A stretch of 64,000 nt of DNA from Hydrangea macrophylla (lineage: Eukaryota > Streptophyta > Magnoliopsida > Cornales > Hydrangeaceae), in assembly GCA_033977485.1 (NCBI GenBank), contig CM066988.1:71353169-71417168 (forward strand), in the 5' to 3' direction. Both the position numbers and the translations under genes were made by a program. The notes under the pieces are model-generated. The model made no database searches, was not told the origin of the DNA, and saw only the letters and a list, made by a program, of their open reading frames with translations. Shown piece by piece: positions 21,140 through 33,799 of the stretch (within the stretch, counting starts at the first letter, position 1; each line of letters opens with the position of its first letter).

Positions 21140-22710
21140 CTTGAAAAGAAATGCTTGTACCCAAATTATTTGTGGTTTTGAGAGATACAAGCATCTCTTA
21201 CTAAAGAACAAAATTTTCTTATCAAGGGTACAAACATTTCTTACCAAACTTGGGAGTATTATACACCCAAACCACTTGGGTGCATGATAGAATGAGCCAG
21301 ATTAATGAGCTCAGTCCAAAGTGATTAAACATTGAAAGACAAAATGTTAGATAAGTACTTGACGTGTGACATAATTGTAGCCACACAATTTCATTTGAGT
21401 TGAACTTTTAAATTCTGATAATTTTGCTTGCTTCAACCTATTCGGGGGTGTCAGGATAGGTTTGGGTTGTAGCCGGCAAGGTGGGGTCAGGGTTGGGATG
21501 CAGTGGTGCTCAGGACAGGGCGGAGTTGAGGGAAGTAAGTTTTGAAACAGGGTAGGGTCCAGAAAGGGATCTCCGTTCCATACCCGCCTGGTTGCCATCC
21601 CTATGCTTGGGTGAGTAATGGTGGAGCAGGTTTTAGATGAGCAAATTTGTTCCCCACTTAAAAGTGTCAATGAATAGGACTTCAATGCTTTTCGTCTAAT
21701 ACATACAAGAGTAATGCTATGCTTCCCAAATTTCTATCCCAAAAATGCTTCTCAAATGATGTGGCAGTGGGTCCAAGTCTAATACAAGTCTAATACAGTG
21801 GGACAAGTTAAATTTTGATTGGAAGTTGTTTACCTGGCCCACTAGGACATCATTTGGGAAGTACTTTTGGGATAAATTTTTTTACATATAATGCTATTTT
21901 AAAATATAATTAGTTCATATATACAAGTGCTACTAATGTGGACAACATGAACCAATTGTACCCCCGAAGAAGGAAATCGCTAGAGTTCCCCAAAAGCTCA
22001 TGGTTGCTTTTTCAAACAAATTAAACAATTCTTATTTAAATAGAAAACCTAGAATCAAATGACGATAGTACAACTTTTAAATCAGGATCTATCAAACAAG
22101 ATCAACATTAGCGCTTTGATTATTTTGATATAAAATATTTTTCGGAAAGCGTTTACCTTATCCGGACAAGGTAAAAGCATTTTTTGAATAATACATTACA
22201 TCAAAACAAACAGAGCGTAGATATTCAATTCTACGGAAACAGAAAATCACAAATTTACTGCTTGTGAAGTTATCAAAAATGCTTGTCTTTTGAACGTAGA
22301 AATTCGGCACATAAAGACTTTTGCTTTTACAAAATGGGTCAGTCGTAGGGAAATTCAACCTAATTTCTTTTACTTCCTATTTTCTTCAATATTTTCCTTT
22401 AGTAACCAAAAAAGAAAGTGTTTTCCTGAATTTTTCATTTTTCTATTTCTCGAGTAAATCCATAAACCAAAGATTAGCCTCAACTTTGGTTTACATGAAC
22501 TTGAGTATTCTATTTCAAATCTAGAAACATAAATGGCTTGCGTGAAGAAAAATAAGCACATTGTAACTGTATAAATAACAGTTCAGAAGCTTGAACCACA
22601 ATACTTGAGATTATCTCCGAAAAAATCCCAAAGAAATCCTTGGCCAAGACTGTCAAAATCTACAACTTTAGTTTTACAAATGAAAAGCAAAATTGTACTC
22701 AAAACTCAAA
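21140..22710. other. Gene-free sequence between Tat-A and Athila-3
   Basis: Apart from the MITE at 21713-21897 I see no coding region or named repeat. Near 21150-21290 there are inverted-repeat-like words (TGCTTGTACCC, GGGTACAAACA) that may mark another decayed foldback element. Confidence 0.5.
21713..21897. mobile_element. Foldback MITE with 9-bp target duplication (Mutator-like)
   Basis: TAATGCTAT occurs as a direct repeat at 21713-21721 and 21889-21897. The 167 bp between fold on themselves: AAATTTCTATCCCAAAAATG on the left pairs with the complement of the right arm (CTTTTGGGATAAATTT), continuing through CTCAAATGATGTGGCAGTGGG against CCCACTAGGACATCATTTGGG. Arms are about 55-60 bp with mismatches around a short AT-rich loop. 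It encodes nothing. A 9-bp duplication is the Mutator-superfamily signature, so a MULE transposase probably moved it. Confidence 0.75.
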
Positions 22711-22954
22711 GCAATAGTGTCACGACCCATCCCGTTGCGGGCGCAAATAGGACACATGGCACGCCACCTAGGCTCATCCAATTCATTAAAAGATTATAGC
22801 AGCGAAAAAAGGAACTTAAAACAATATTGAGTATTCAAAACATTTGGAAAAAATGTCATCCGGGTTGTAAAAGTAGTTGAGTAGTTCATATGAGCACTAT
22901 CCAGAGTTCTGCTGGCGTAGTATATAACTGATGGCTTTTTATCCTTTCTCTACC
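22711..22954. other. Unassigned fragment at the broken end of Athila-3
   Basis: TGTCACGACCCATCCCGTTGCGGG at 22718-22741 resembles words found at LTR ends of chromovirus-type gypsy elements, but no second LTR, primer site or coding part supports this. The fragment abuts the point (about 22955) where the Athila-3 RNase H frame stops abruptly. Confidence 0.3.
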
Positions 22955-25060
22955 CTAGGACAGCTTCAATGGCAAAGTCGCTTGCATCACACATTAATTC
23001 AAATGGTATGCTCCAATCAGGAGATTGCATAATAGGTGTAGTAGTGAAATTCTCTTTTAATTGCTCAAAGGAGTTTTGACGTCCTTTAGTCCATTCAAAA
23101 GGTGCATTTTTTGCCAATAATTTACATAAAGGCATAGAAATAGTTTTAGAATTTTTTATGAATCGATGATAAAAATCGACATGTCCTAAGAATGAACGGA
23201 TGTCTTTTACAGTTGGAGTAGGTAAATTAGCGATAATATCTATTTTGAGTTTGTCTACCTATATCTCATTTTCAGGAATAATATGTCCTAAAACAATTTC
23301 TTTAGTGACCATAAAATGAGATTTTTCCCAATTAAAAACTAAACTATTTTCTTCACATCTCTGGAGAACTTTATGAAGATTGCTAAGTCAATCATCATAG
23401 AATTTGCCAAAGTTGAAAAATCATTCATAAAAACTTCTAAATTCTTTTCTACTATATCACTAAAAATACTTAGCATATACCTTTGAAAGGTCGCAGGTGC
23501 ATTGCAAACACCAAAGGGCATTCGGCGATATGCGAAAGTTCCGAATAGACATGTGGAAGTAGTTTTTTCCCTGATCTTCTAGTACGATCTCTATTTGATT
23601 GTAACCACTATAACCTTCTAGAAAATAGTAATACTTATGGCCCACTATTCTTTCTAACATTTGATCCATAAAAGGTAAAGGAAAGTGATCCTTATGGGTT
23701 ACAGCATTAAGTTTTCTGTAGTCTATGCATACACGCCATCCTGTAGTGACACAAGCAGGAATTAATTCTTCCTCTAAATTAGGAACAATTGTAATTCCTG
23801 CTTTTTTTGGCACAACTTGTGTTAGACTTTACCCATTTACTATCAGATATTGAATATATAATCCCCATATCGAGTAATTTGAGAACTTCCTTCTTAATTA
23901 CTTCATGTATAATCGGATTAAGTCTTCTTTGCATTTCTCTTAAGGTTTTAGCATTATCTTCAAGATATATATTATGAATGCATATTGAAGGGCTTATTCC
24001 TTTTAAATATATTGTACTCCAACCAATGGCACTTTTATGCTTCTGAACCATACTAATGAGTTTATTTTCTTGACTGGAGTCTAAAAGAGACGATATGATT
24101 ATAGGATAGGCATCATTACTACCAAGGAAAGCATATTTAAGCTCTTTAGGGAGTTCTTTTAATTCCAAGTATGGAGTTTGTAAATTAGATGGAAGTGTTA
24201 ATGTAGTCTTTGGTGGTAAAGGTTCAAAATGTGTAGTCCACATTGCTTATTGAATTATTTCTTCTGTTGAATCTTCATTAAAACATGCTTGACTCATAAG
24301 ATGTTTTTGTAGATTAGTACTGTCTAGCTTCTGAATTAGAGTTATTAATAACATATTCTACTGGATCATTATAACAAGTCAAGTTAAAATATTCTCGTGA
24401 TAGAAATTCAATAGCATGAACTTCTTCAATATTCTCATCTTCTTCTTGATGTTGTGGATTATAAAAAACTTTAATATTCAAAGTTATATTTTCAAATACT
24501 GCAATCATCATACCACTATAGATTCGAATAGTGGCATCAATGGTAGCCAAGAAGGGCCTTCCAAAAATGACTGGTATTGCACATTAGTATCTAATACTAG
24601 TTCTGTATCAAGGATGACAAAATCTACTAGAAAATTAAATTTGTCAACTTTGACAAGAACATCTTCCAAAATTCCTCGCGGATATTTTGTAGATCTATCA
24701 GCAAGTTGTAATACCATACGAGCAGGTTTTAGCTCACCTAATCCAAACTATTGATAAACAGAATAAGGAAGTAAGTTTACACTAGCTCCTAAGTCAAGGA
24801 GTGCGTGATTGATTTTGTGATTTCTAATAATACACGATATTGTTGGTGTACCTAGGTCTTTAAATTTTATTGGTGAATTATGGTGTACGATGGAATTAAC
24901 ATCTTTCGCGAAGTTAGCTGAATAAGCATCCTTTCTTACATTTTGCTTACGTTTGACAATACATAAATCTTTTAAAAATTTTAAATAAGCAGGTACTTGA
25001 TTAATCGCATCTAAGAGAGGAATGTTAATATGCACTTGTTTAAATAATTCTAAATATTCC
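22955..25060 (-). pseudogene. Athila-3 pol remnant: protease, RT, partial RNase H
   Basis: The Athila aspartic protease signature DLGASVNLLPYSVY is encoded near 24755-24800. Connection-type sequence (ELKELPKELKYAFLG) lies near 24120-24180 and RT between about 23900 and 23400 ([38 protein letters not shown]). The RT active site reads FMND near 23430-23445, where the other Athila copies read FMDD, so one catalytic Asp has become Asn. The RNase H start MCDASDFAIEAVLG ends at 22955. At least six frame breaks make this non-functional. In life this region matures Gag-Pol and copies RNA into DNA. Confidence 0.85.
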
Positions 25061-26825
25061 TAACTCTTATTATTTTAGTGTTTTCTTAAACGTTGTGGAT
25101 AAGAAATTGGAGGAGAGTATTCAGGAATTTCCTCTGTTTCTTTTTTCCACTGGTAAATCAGATGTTTCATTTTCTTGAGAAATTTGTTGTTTTTCAAGGG
25201 TTTCAACTTCAACTTCAACTTCATTAGCAATTTTATCTTCACCTATTTTTTCCTCAATTTCTAGTATATTATCATCCTTATTTGTTGGCTCAATTTTTTC
25301 TAAAGAAGGTGAAATTCTTGTCCAACAGCCTTATCACTTCTTAATATAGTTATAGGTTTTACTTGTTCATGTTGACTATTACCAGAAGTTGAGTGACCAC
25401 CTTGTGGTTCTCCCTTAGATTAGGTTGTGGTTGGATAGGAAAAATGCATTTTCCTTTAGAATTGTGTTGATTATTAATCTTATCCACAGATGTTTGTAGT
25501 TTTCCCATGATTTGCATTAATTGTTGCATCATAGATTGTAAAGGTTCCTCTTGTACTTTCTTGTATGAAGGTACATAAACATTATAATTTTATTGTGTAT
25601 TAGGATATGTATTTTGTGTTTGTTGAAATTGAGGTGGAGGAGGTAAATATTGATTATTTTGAGAAGGATACTGTTGAGGTTGAAATAGTAAAATACCCTC
25701 TTTGGTATACATATGATTAGGAGGATTCCTCCAGTTAGACTGGTATGAATTATCATAGAAATTTTGGGGACCCCTATAATTATTCACAGATTTATCTCTG
25801 CTGGAGCAGTTTTTGACAATTTGAACTATTAGGACATTCAATCGTAGGATGTCCTAACGTGTTACAGTTATTACAAAGGTCCCTTTTCTTCTTAGGTGGA
25901 TTATTTTTTCTACTATTATAGGTTTCACTTTACGTGTTATTTCTTCATATTTCAGTGTTAATTCATCTTCTAATTGTAATTAGTATAAATTTATAGCTTT
26001 TTCCGCCCTACCAATTTCTTCTTTTTCCCACTGGAAAGCATTTTTGCTAAGCTAATCAAAGTATAATTCAGCTTCGTCGGTAGTTTTACTCAAAAATTCT
26101 CCTTGACACATAGTTTCAACTATTTTTTTTTTTATTTTGGTTCTAATCCTTCATAAAAGAAATTAATTAGACGTCATTTTTCAAATCCATGATGTGGACA
26201 AGCTAGTAGGAGATCTTTAAAACGTTACCAAACTTCAGGGAATGGTTCCTTTTCTTTTTGAGTAAAAAGTTTAATTTGACGCAACATGCTATTACTTAAA
26301 TTTTTTGGATAGAATTTTTTAGAAATGCTTCATTCATATCATGCCATGAAGTTATAGATCTAGGACAAAGAGATAAAAGCCAAGCTTTAGCTTTATCATT
26401 TAAAGAAAAAGGAAAAAGCCTAAAACATATTATTTCAATAGGATAGCTTTGATTAGAGAATGTACTACAAACTTCTTCAAATTCATGAATACGAAGATAA
26501 GCACGTTCTGACCCCATTCCATGGGAAGTTGGTAAGATTGGAATCATGCCTTGTCTAAACTGAAAATTTCATGTATGTCTAGGTAGTGTGATGCAAGGAG
26601 TGATATTTCGTTCTGGGGTAATTAGATCACGTAAAGAGCATTGTTCACGCTCTAGTAAAACAAGTTGTGGTATATTATCCCTATGTTCACTATGAGCATC
26701 ATCAGCTATTCCTTCTATGCCTTCAATTTCAACCAGTATCTGAGGAAATTGTATACTAGATGAATCAGTAGAAATATAGAATTATGTGGCACTTGACATA
26801 AAGCTTCGGTAGTATCTAAGGACAT
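25061..26825 (-). pseudogene. Athila-3 gag remnant
   Basis: The minus-strand ATG at 26825 (MSLDTTEALCQV) opens a Gag that soon breaks. The conserved retrotransposon Gag core is readable at 26547-26296 (MGSERAYLRIHEFEEVCSTF...KAKAWLLSLCPRSITSWHDMN). Further left are a Gln/Pro/Asn-rich stretch near 25600-25700 and a CCHC knuckle, CNNCNTLGHPTIEC, at about 25845-25885 (just outside any long open frame). Its role would be particle assembly and RNA packaging; stops and shifts abolish this. Confidence 0.8.
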
Positions 26826-27129
26826 ATGAAGTAAACGAAAAACTAAGTATTAAAAATATTAGTATTATTATTTATAGTTAAGTAAAAAAACATTTTTTCT
26901 TATATTTTTTTTAATAGACGATAGGTTTATATATGTATATATATATATATATATCTTTTTTTAGAAGATGGACACGTACATACTTATGAATAAATATTTA
27001 AATATTTATCAAAAAAAATTATCTATAGTTTTTTTATATTATTATTTAAAAAAACAAAAAAAAGAAAACTAGATTATAGTGGGAGAAATTGTTTTAGACC
27101 TAACTTTTTTATTTTTTTATTATAGTAGC

Positions 27130-27147
27130 TCCTCAGCAATGGCGCCA
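27130..27147 (-). other. Primer-binding site of Athila-3
   Basis: On the minus strand TGGCGCCATTGCTGAGGA, a variant of the Athila TGGCGCCGTTGCCGGGGA site, 6 nt from the LTR end at 27154. Confidence 0.8.
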
Positions 27148-27779
27148 AAAACTTGATGACGTCCTACTAACGCGTTTTGTTATCAACACCCAAGTGTAGG
27201 TGATCATACAAGTAATAAAGTTCTGGTAAGACCAAGTCGAACCCACAACGAACGGTAAAAAGATTCTTTAAGATAGGAAGTAACTATTTTGTCCCTAAAA
27301 AGAAAATAAAAGATGATGAATTTTTTGGACTTTTCCGAAACTACTAGTTCTTATATTTTTGTAGTAAAACTATTTAAAAGACTTTTGTTTCAGTAGTTTA
27401 TGGTAAAGATTTTAACACAACACATTCAAAATAGACTAGCTAAGATGCTAGTAAAAAAAGGAAGAAAAAGAAATAAAAACTAGATTCATATGAAATGAAC
27501 TTTTTGAATTTTATTATAGTGAAAGATGGAAATAATACAAATATTTAATCTAAGTTATCTAAAAACAGGAAATATTAATTAATTTTGAAGAAATGATTTA
27601 AATGAATTGGGAATATGCAAATCAACACTAGATCACGCAACTTTTGTACTTTTGAAAGGGTTAGGCATTTTTAACCAGAGTGATTATTTATTTGTAAATA
27701 AACTTATACCAGTTCAAGTCATATTAAATGTGTCAGGTTTGATATGAAACGCCGTCGTTTAGTTTAAATAAAAACAAAG

Positions 27780-27885
27780 AGGCAATCGGGCCATAGCCAG
27801 GTACGAACTCAAGCCCGCAGACGTGGGCTATTCGACGCTCAATCCCCACCACACTGCCACTACACGATTGCTAGTCCATTAATGG
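27780..27885 (-). other. tRNA-like segment, possible SINE or tRNA relic
   Basis: On the minus strand, TAGTGGCAGTGTGGTGG resembles a pol III A box, and about 35 nt later GAGTTCGTACC resembles a B box (GGTTCGANNCC), with a GC-rich stem-like word between. The cloverleaf is imperfect and no poly-A tail or target duplication is obvious, so this is only a resemblance. Confidence 0.25.
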
Positions 27886-29062
27886 ATAGAAATATATATA
27901 TATATATATATACACATATTTGAAATATAAACTTTATTAAATAAATTATTTTGTATACTAGGTGTTTTTTTTTATGACAAATGGCATAGTTTGACAATTC
28001 ACATAATTAAATTCTTATCTCAAATATGTAATCTATTGAGGTCCAATATAGCTATAGTCTATAAATATGTTAAATAGTCATAAACTATAGATATTTTTGA
28101 CCAGAAATGGAAAAACAACCCATCTAGATAAATATGTCCATTTAATATCAGTGCACAAAAGTTGTGATTTCTAAATTTTAATGCATATCTCCAATTAAAG
28201 GTCTAGCCTAACATGTTTGAAATTGAAACTCTCTTCTAATTAATCTTTTAAAGATAATAAAATAGGTGTACACAATTATTGTCCAATTAAGATTAAGGTC
28301 TTAACACCAAGGTAAGAGTGAATACTAGTATTAATACACTTTTTCTTCACTTAACAAGAGTTGGAATTGAATTCGTAGGATCTGCAAAATAACGAAGTTT
28401 TAGTACATCTAAGGTAATACAACATAACTAAATTGAAATACTACGTCAAAATAAAATACTAAACCTTTAATCTTGATTTATCGCTGTGTCACAATAGCTG
28501 AACTCCAAGAACACAAGCAAGGTCAAAACAAATCTTAATCTAATTTGGGAGTGGGATATGGATTTGGTATGCTTAACAACTACGTAGCAAACAAGTCCAG
28601 AATTTACTTGCAAATTCTGTTAGACAGAATGGAATTTTTGTTACAAAAACTGAAAATTTGGGGTTTCAAATTATTTTAGGGAAGATCGACTGAAAACAAA
28701 ATTTTCATACAGTAGATGAAAATAATTACAGAGATTTTTGGAACTTGAAATCACCAATTACAGAAAAGAAAATATTTACAACTTTTGGAACAAAATCAAA
28801 CAAAGAAAAGCTTAAGTTTCTACATGGTAACTTTGACTATGGAATTCTTTCTATGATTTTCTCTCTTTTTTTTGTGTCTCTGTGTGCCTGTGGTTGTGTG
28901 TCTTGTTCTCCTTCTTCCAAAGGTTGGTATTTATAGATGAAGATGTTCTTAAGGAAGGTGAAGATGCACCATTGAGTTCATCACTTGATGAAAGTGAAGC
29001 TTGCTATTTTCGTCATTCTTCAACAGTCTTTGTTCTAACAGACTATCACTTCTGTTTCAATC

Positions 29063-29064
<2 letters not shown>

Positions 29065-29108
<44 letters not shown>

Positions 29109-29141
29109 AAAAAGATGGGAGGGGGGGGGGGGGGGGGGGGA
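29065..29141 (+). repeat. GA microsatellite and G homopolymer
   Basis: AGAGAG repeats span about 29066-29104. After a short interruption a G run of about 22 follows near 29119-29140. Both lie in the inferred U3 of the Athila-3 LTR, upstream of its minus-strand TATA box. Confidence 0.9.
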
Positions 29142-29592
29142 GGGGATAAGATTCCCAAGTGATGCAAGTCCAAGACTTCTTCTGTTTATATGTATATACA
29201 CGTACAAACCAATGTGGAAGCAATTTAATGAGTCTTGTACTTTGTCTTCTTTGCTTGTCTTCTTTTTTTGTGTCTAAGACCATTATTTGGTCTTCTTGGT
29301 TAAGACAGTGCTTGGGAGTATAGACAATGTGGTTTTACAATCAGCATATATGAATCATGGGAAATATTCATGTGTGTTCACTGCTTCTTTCCTTTCTTTT
29401 ATTGCATTATTTCAACTTCATTTTCACCTAAGTATATAGAACATGTAAAAGCACATAATTACACACAGTTGAGTGATATCATCATTAAATCATATTAATT
29501 CAAAAATGCATGTAAATCTAGGGATTTAGGGAATAAATGAGTACTATATCTATTATATTAGCACATGAATATGCAATATTCATTGCTTATCA

Positions 29593-32256
29593 GAAATATT
29601 TATATTAGGCAAAGATTCGCATATTTGTTTTTAGGCCTAATTACACTTTACACCCTTATAATATACCTATGTTTTCAAATGGTTACATTTTTTTTTATAC
29701 AATTGAACCATTGAACTTCAAAAATTCCTTCAATCTATGAGACCCGCTCTCGAGGTTAATTAATATTGTATTAGCATGCATTATTATTTATATAATAATG
29801 CTGGAAATGAATTTGTGATGTGGATTTTGACCCACTGAGTTGATTATGGGTATCCATTTGGAAACCCAGATGTGGCCAACATGGCAGTCCCCGATTGGGA
29901 CAATGAATTATGTAGTCGCTGTGTTATGGGAGGTTGATGTGGAATCACTTTAGGTGCTTATGTGTTTCTTAAGGGCTTATGTGAAATATTTTATTATATT
30001 ATTTTATATCATGTTAGTTGGTTTGGGGATACTTTTATGAGTACGAATTGGACACGCTATATAATTAGTAGGCTAATTAGCGACTTCATAATATAATATG
30101 GGACCACTTATGGGACTTATGCAAGACACAAACAAATACAAATTTAGGTTTGGGATAGTTTTAATACGGTTTTATAACTTGTTGGGGAGTAATAGCAATA
30201 CACTAGAAGATTAGGGGATGTAAACATAATTAGGTCTTGAGTGAGTTGCATGCATTGAGATGCATTGGCCCATGGCTCACAGCCGCAACTCAATTCCTTC
30301 TTCATTGTGCCAAGAGTAAGAGTGGGAGAGAAAAGCTTGAGTTTTCGACGGACCGTTCCGACGCCAGTTGCCGCACCATTCATCAATCAATTTTAATTCT
30401 AACTACATATTCGTACTCCTAATGGTGAGTCTAACGCGTAGATACCAAATTGGTTAAGTTCTGTGATAGTTTTTCTGCGACCCATTTTGGAGATTTTGCT
30501 TATAATCTGTAATTTGGATATAGGATTTGTACCCCGACGATTAGTGGGTTAATAATCTTGAAATTAGGAGTGAATTCTATGAGATGAGTGATTCTAATTG
30601 GGGATTCAATGGGTTGATACCTTGTTTTGGTTCATTTGTATGCTAAGCATGTCTACTTGTATAATTTAACTTGCTTAGTCAATATTGGGCAAATTCATGT
30701 GGTTAATTAGGCCGAATTGTATGTCAATAGTATGGTATGATGAATTCATATGGGCATGTTAAGTTATCTAATTGGGTCAATGGGGTACTTATACTATTCA
30801 TCGTGTGTGTTGGATATTGAGCCGCCATAGGCTATTGGGTAATGCACATTTGTAAGAAGAGGCGTGGGTATCTACCGGTTGCGTGGATTTATTAGTGGAA
30901 TCGCGAACCGGATTGAGGGTTATAGCAATGTATTCCCGGTGACTATAGTTGAATGTAATATAATGGATTGTGACTTGTTGCTAGTCCATGTTTTCAATTA
31001 TTTTTTAATACCCGTGAAAATTAGAGAATATAGAAATAGATTTCTGAATTTAGCTCTGAAATTATTCCCATAGCTTGTACAAGTATATGTATTATATATT
31101 CGACGGCGTTCAAGATTGTAGTATTCATAGTATTCGCATCGCTTTATTAATATGATTTCTAATTGCTAAGCCTGACCTTATATATTGATATCGTATCTTA
31201 ATGTTTAGTATCATTAAATAATAGCTATAGATTATCTTAATATCCGTAGTCCTTAAATTCTATAAACTATAGGATATAGTATATATTCGCTGTCGCGTAA
31301 AGTTATATTACATTTTAATTGTCGCTTAATCTATAATTATAGGTTATTTTATACAGCGATATTGCCTAGTTGCCGTAAATATAGGTTGTAGTTATAATAT
31401 TATTATCAACAATTTTATTTTAGACCTGGATAGTCATATTAGACTCGGACAGGATATAGACCTAGATTGTAAGATATAAACACAGATTGAAACTTCAAAC
31501 CCAGACTAACTTATCACGCAAACTTGTAAGATCTGTATCAAAACTAGACTGTACAACACAAGATCCTATAAACATAATGAGACAAGTACACCCCCCCCCC
31601 CCTTATACCCACTATGTAAACACCCCCTCAAACTCTTCTCTACCTGCCAGATACACACCAACACCCCTAACTTCTTCCCCTCTCAAATCATTCCTCTCAA
31701 TCAATTCCTCATCCTTTCCCCCATATATATATTGTATATATGTATGTATTGTATGTACATATTGTGTGTATATTATATGTGTGTGAATGTTATATATATA
31801 GATAGTAGGAGAGGAGGAAGAGACCCGAGAGAGTAAGAGAACTAGAGAGAGAGAGAGAGAGAGAGAGAAACAGAGAGAGAGAGAGAGAGAGAATTTTTGG
31901 GTTTGTGAAGTCTGATCCACTCCGATACCGGGGGTTCGGGGGATATTATAGTAATTTTCAGTGTAACCCTAGTAGGATATATTATCCCTTCTATGTGCAG
32001 CCATAGTGTGATAAGTGCTATTTTTGAGAAAGAAAACTTATAATCCTTTCTGTTCTTTGATTATAGTGAACTGGTGTAAGAGGCTGTGGACGTAGGCAAT
32101 TTGGATGAACCACAGGGTATATCTTGTGTCGTGGTTTGTTTGTTTCTTGTTTTTTGTGTGCTTTTGCATTGTGTGTGTTACAGGTCATAAACGCAACAAC
32201 AACAACAACAATAAGAAGAAGAAGAAGTAGAAGAAGAAGAAGAAGAAGAAGAAGAA

Positions 32257-32287
<31 letters not shown>

Positions 32288-32383
32288 ACTCAAACGAACC
32301 CTCACCCTCTGTAACTCTCTGCCTCACTGTCCTCATACATAACAGACCATACACTCACTGCATATATGTATATATACACAGAC

Positions 32384-32471
<88 letters not shown>

Positions 32472-32564
32472 GAAGGAACCCGAGACTATTGGTATGACCC
32501 CCTGCACCTCATCTGTTTTATTTATGTAATTATTACACACCACACACACACACACACTCATACA

Positions 32565-32600
<36 letters not shown>

Positions 32601-33799
32601 AGGACACCCCTGCATGAACCAAATAGAGCCTAGAACTCCCTACCATGGCTGACCACCATTAAAGCTCCACATGGGCTTGAAATGTCAAACTCAACCAAAC
32701 CTTCCTTAAGCTACATGAAACTGACCCTTAGAACCCCAGTAGACTTCCCTAGTAGCAGCTTTTAGTTTGGTACGGCCAAACATAGCCTACGAGCTAATTA
32801 TCCCTAAGAGGATAATCCTCTAGGCCGAACCCCAAACAAGATAACTAGGACCGTTGGCGGCGACCTGGTTTGCCAAGGAAGGTGACCAGAGGTGGTGGCG
32901 CTATGGAGTATTGTACCTCGCCCTATTTTTGTTGTACGTACCCGTTTAGGAATAGGGTTATATCGTTTACCCGTTTTCTATTTAAGTTGAGTAAAATGAT
33001 GGGTTTGTTCGTGTTTGGGTCAACCCATGTTATTTATTTTATATATGGGCAACCCATAATTGTATATGGGTCGGATTTGGGTTTTAGTATCTGGATTCTA
33101 GTGATGCCATAAACGAATAACTCGTTTGAATCGGGTCAGTTCGGGTAACCCGCGAGATTTTATTATAATCATGAATAATCATTATATGCATATATGTATT
33201 AGTTTTGTGATTAAAATTGTTTTAAATTATGGAAATAGTTTTAAGGGATGGTTAATTAGTTTTCTGTAAAATTTTGATATATTATTAATTATTATATATT
33301 CTAGAATTATATATGATATAGTTATATATTATACTTGTGAGTTAAATTAAAATAAAGGGTAAATAATAAATAATAATTGTGAGTTTAATTAAAATATAAG
33401 GATATGTGTAATTGTTAATTGTTTTAAAGTAGTTTTAAAGTATACTAAGTAAATTTTAATATTATGGGATATTATATTAATTCTGAAATTATACTTTAAT
33501 CATTATATATTGTAGTGATTATTTATTTAGAAACATATAGTTTAGTACCCCCATAGTGTCGTTAATCTATATTTAGTCCTATTAAATGAAGTAGTTATGA
33601 AATTAATCCCATAGTTGGTGTACACATCAGGAATTAGTCCTTTTCACTCTTCTCAATTTTTTTTTATTACCATCATAATCTTGATCTATTTTAAATAGAA
33701 AGTAATCTGTATTTTTGTTATATTTAGACATTATCTTTAAATGCAGAATTGCAGGAGTCATGTATTCATAGATGCCTAAATTATCGCTAGTTGAATGGG
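29593..33799. other. Gene-free AT-rich sequence, no recognised element
   Basis: I see no coding domain or LTR pair. A word GTGGACGTAGGC followed by GATGAACCACAGGG at about 32087-32114 resembles the R/U5 part of many plant LTRs and may mark a decayed LTR. Words such as GGTTACCCGAAC with GGGTCAGTTCGGGTAACCC near 33130 are repeat-like. CTAATTACACTTTACACCCTT near 29637 recalls MITE ends. None can be completed into an element. Confidence 0.45.
31571..32605 (+). repeat. Cluster of microsatellites
   Basis: Within 1 kb: a C run (about 31591-31602), GT/TA-rich repeats (31725-31800), two GA blocks (31843-31890), AAC then AAG and AAAG repeats (32192-32288), a long GA block with a GACA tail (32386-32471), and a CA array (32537-32600). 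Translations of these blocks are low-complexity and not genes. Confidence 0.9.

Larger units (their letters stand above)
22955..29592 (-). mobile_element. Athila-3: truncated, decayed minus-strand Ty3/gypsy Athila element
   Basis: Read right to left: a 5' LTR (29592-27154), Athila-type primer site, gag, protease, RT and part of RNase H. It stops at 22955, so the rest of RNase H, integrase, 3' region and 3' LTR are missing. Stops and frameshifts occur throughout. Protein words match Athila-1 and -2 (for example [57 protein letters not shown]), but divergence is clearly greater than between those two, so this is an older or different subfamily. Confidence 0.85.
27154..29592 (-). repeat. 5' LTR of Athila-3, enlarged
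   Basis: On the plus strand it begins TGATGACGTCC; the segment CACCCAAGTGTAGGTGATC just inside is shared with the reverse LTR at 39374. I place the far end at TTATCA (29592) because ATGCATGTAAATCTAGGGA and TGAATATGCA near 29508-29575 match the end of the 39374-40972 LTR. At 2.4 kb it is about 0.8 kb longer than the other Athila LTRs, so it probably contains insertions or expansions (AT runs near 27890, GA and G runs near 29065-29140). A minus-strand CTATAAATACC lies at about 28925-28936. The far boundary is inferred. Confidence 0.65.

Noticed and set aside
22711..22954. Chromovirus LTR
   Set aside because: Only one suggestive word (TGTCACGACCC). No partner LTR, primer site or coding support.
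27780..27885. Functional tRNA gene
   Set aside because: No complete cloverleaf or proper acceptor stem. Kept only as a tRNA-like relic.
31612..32615. Several frames with Ser/Leu, Arg or Val/Cys runs
   Set aside because: They are translations of GA, AAG and CA microsatellites.
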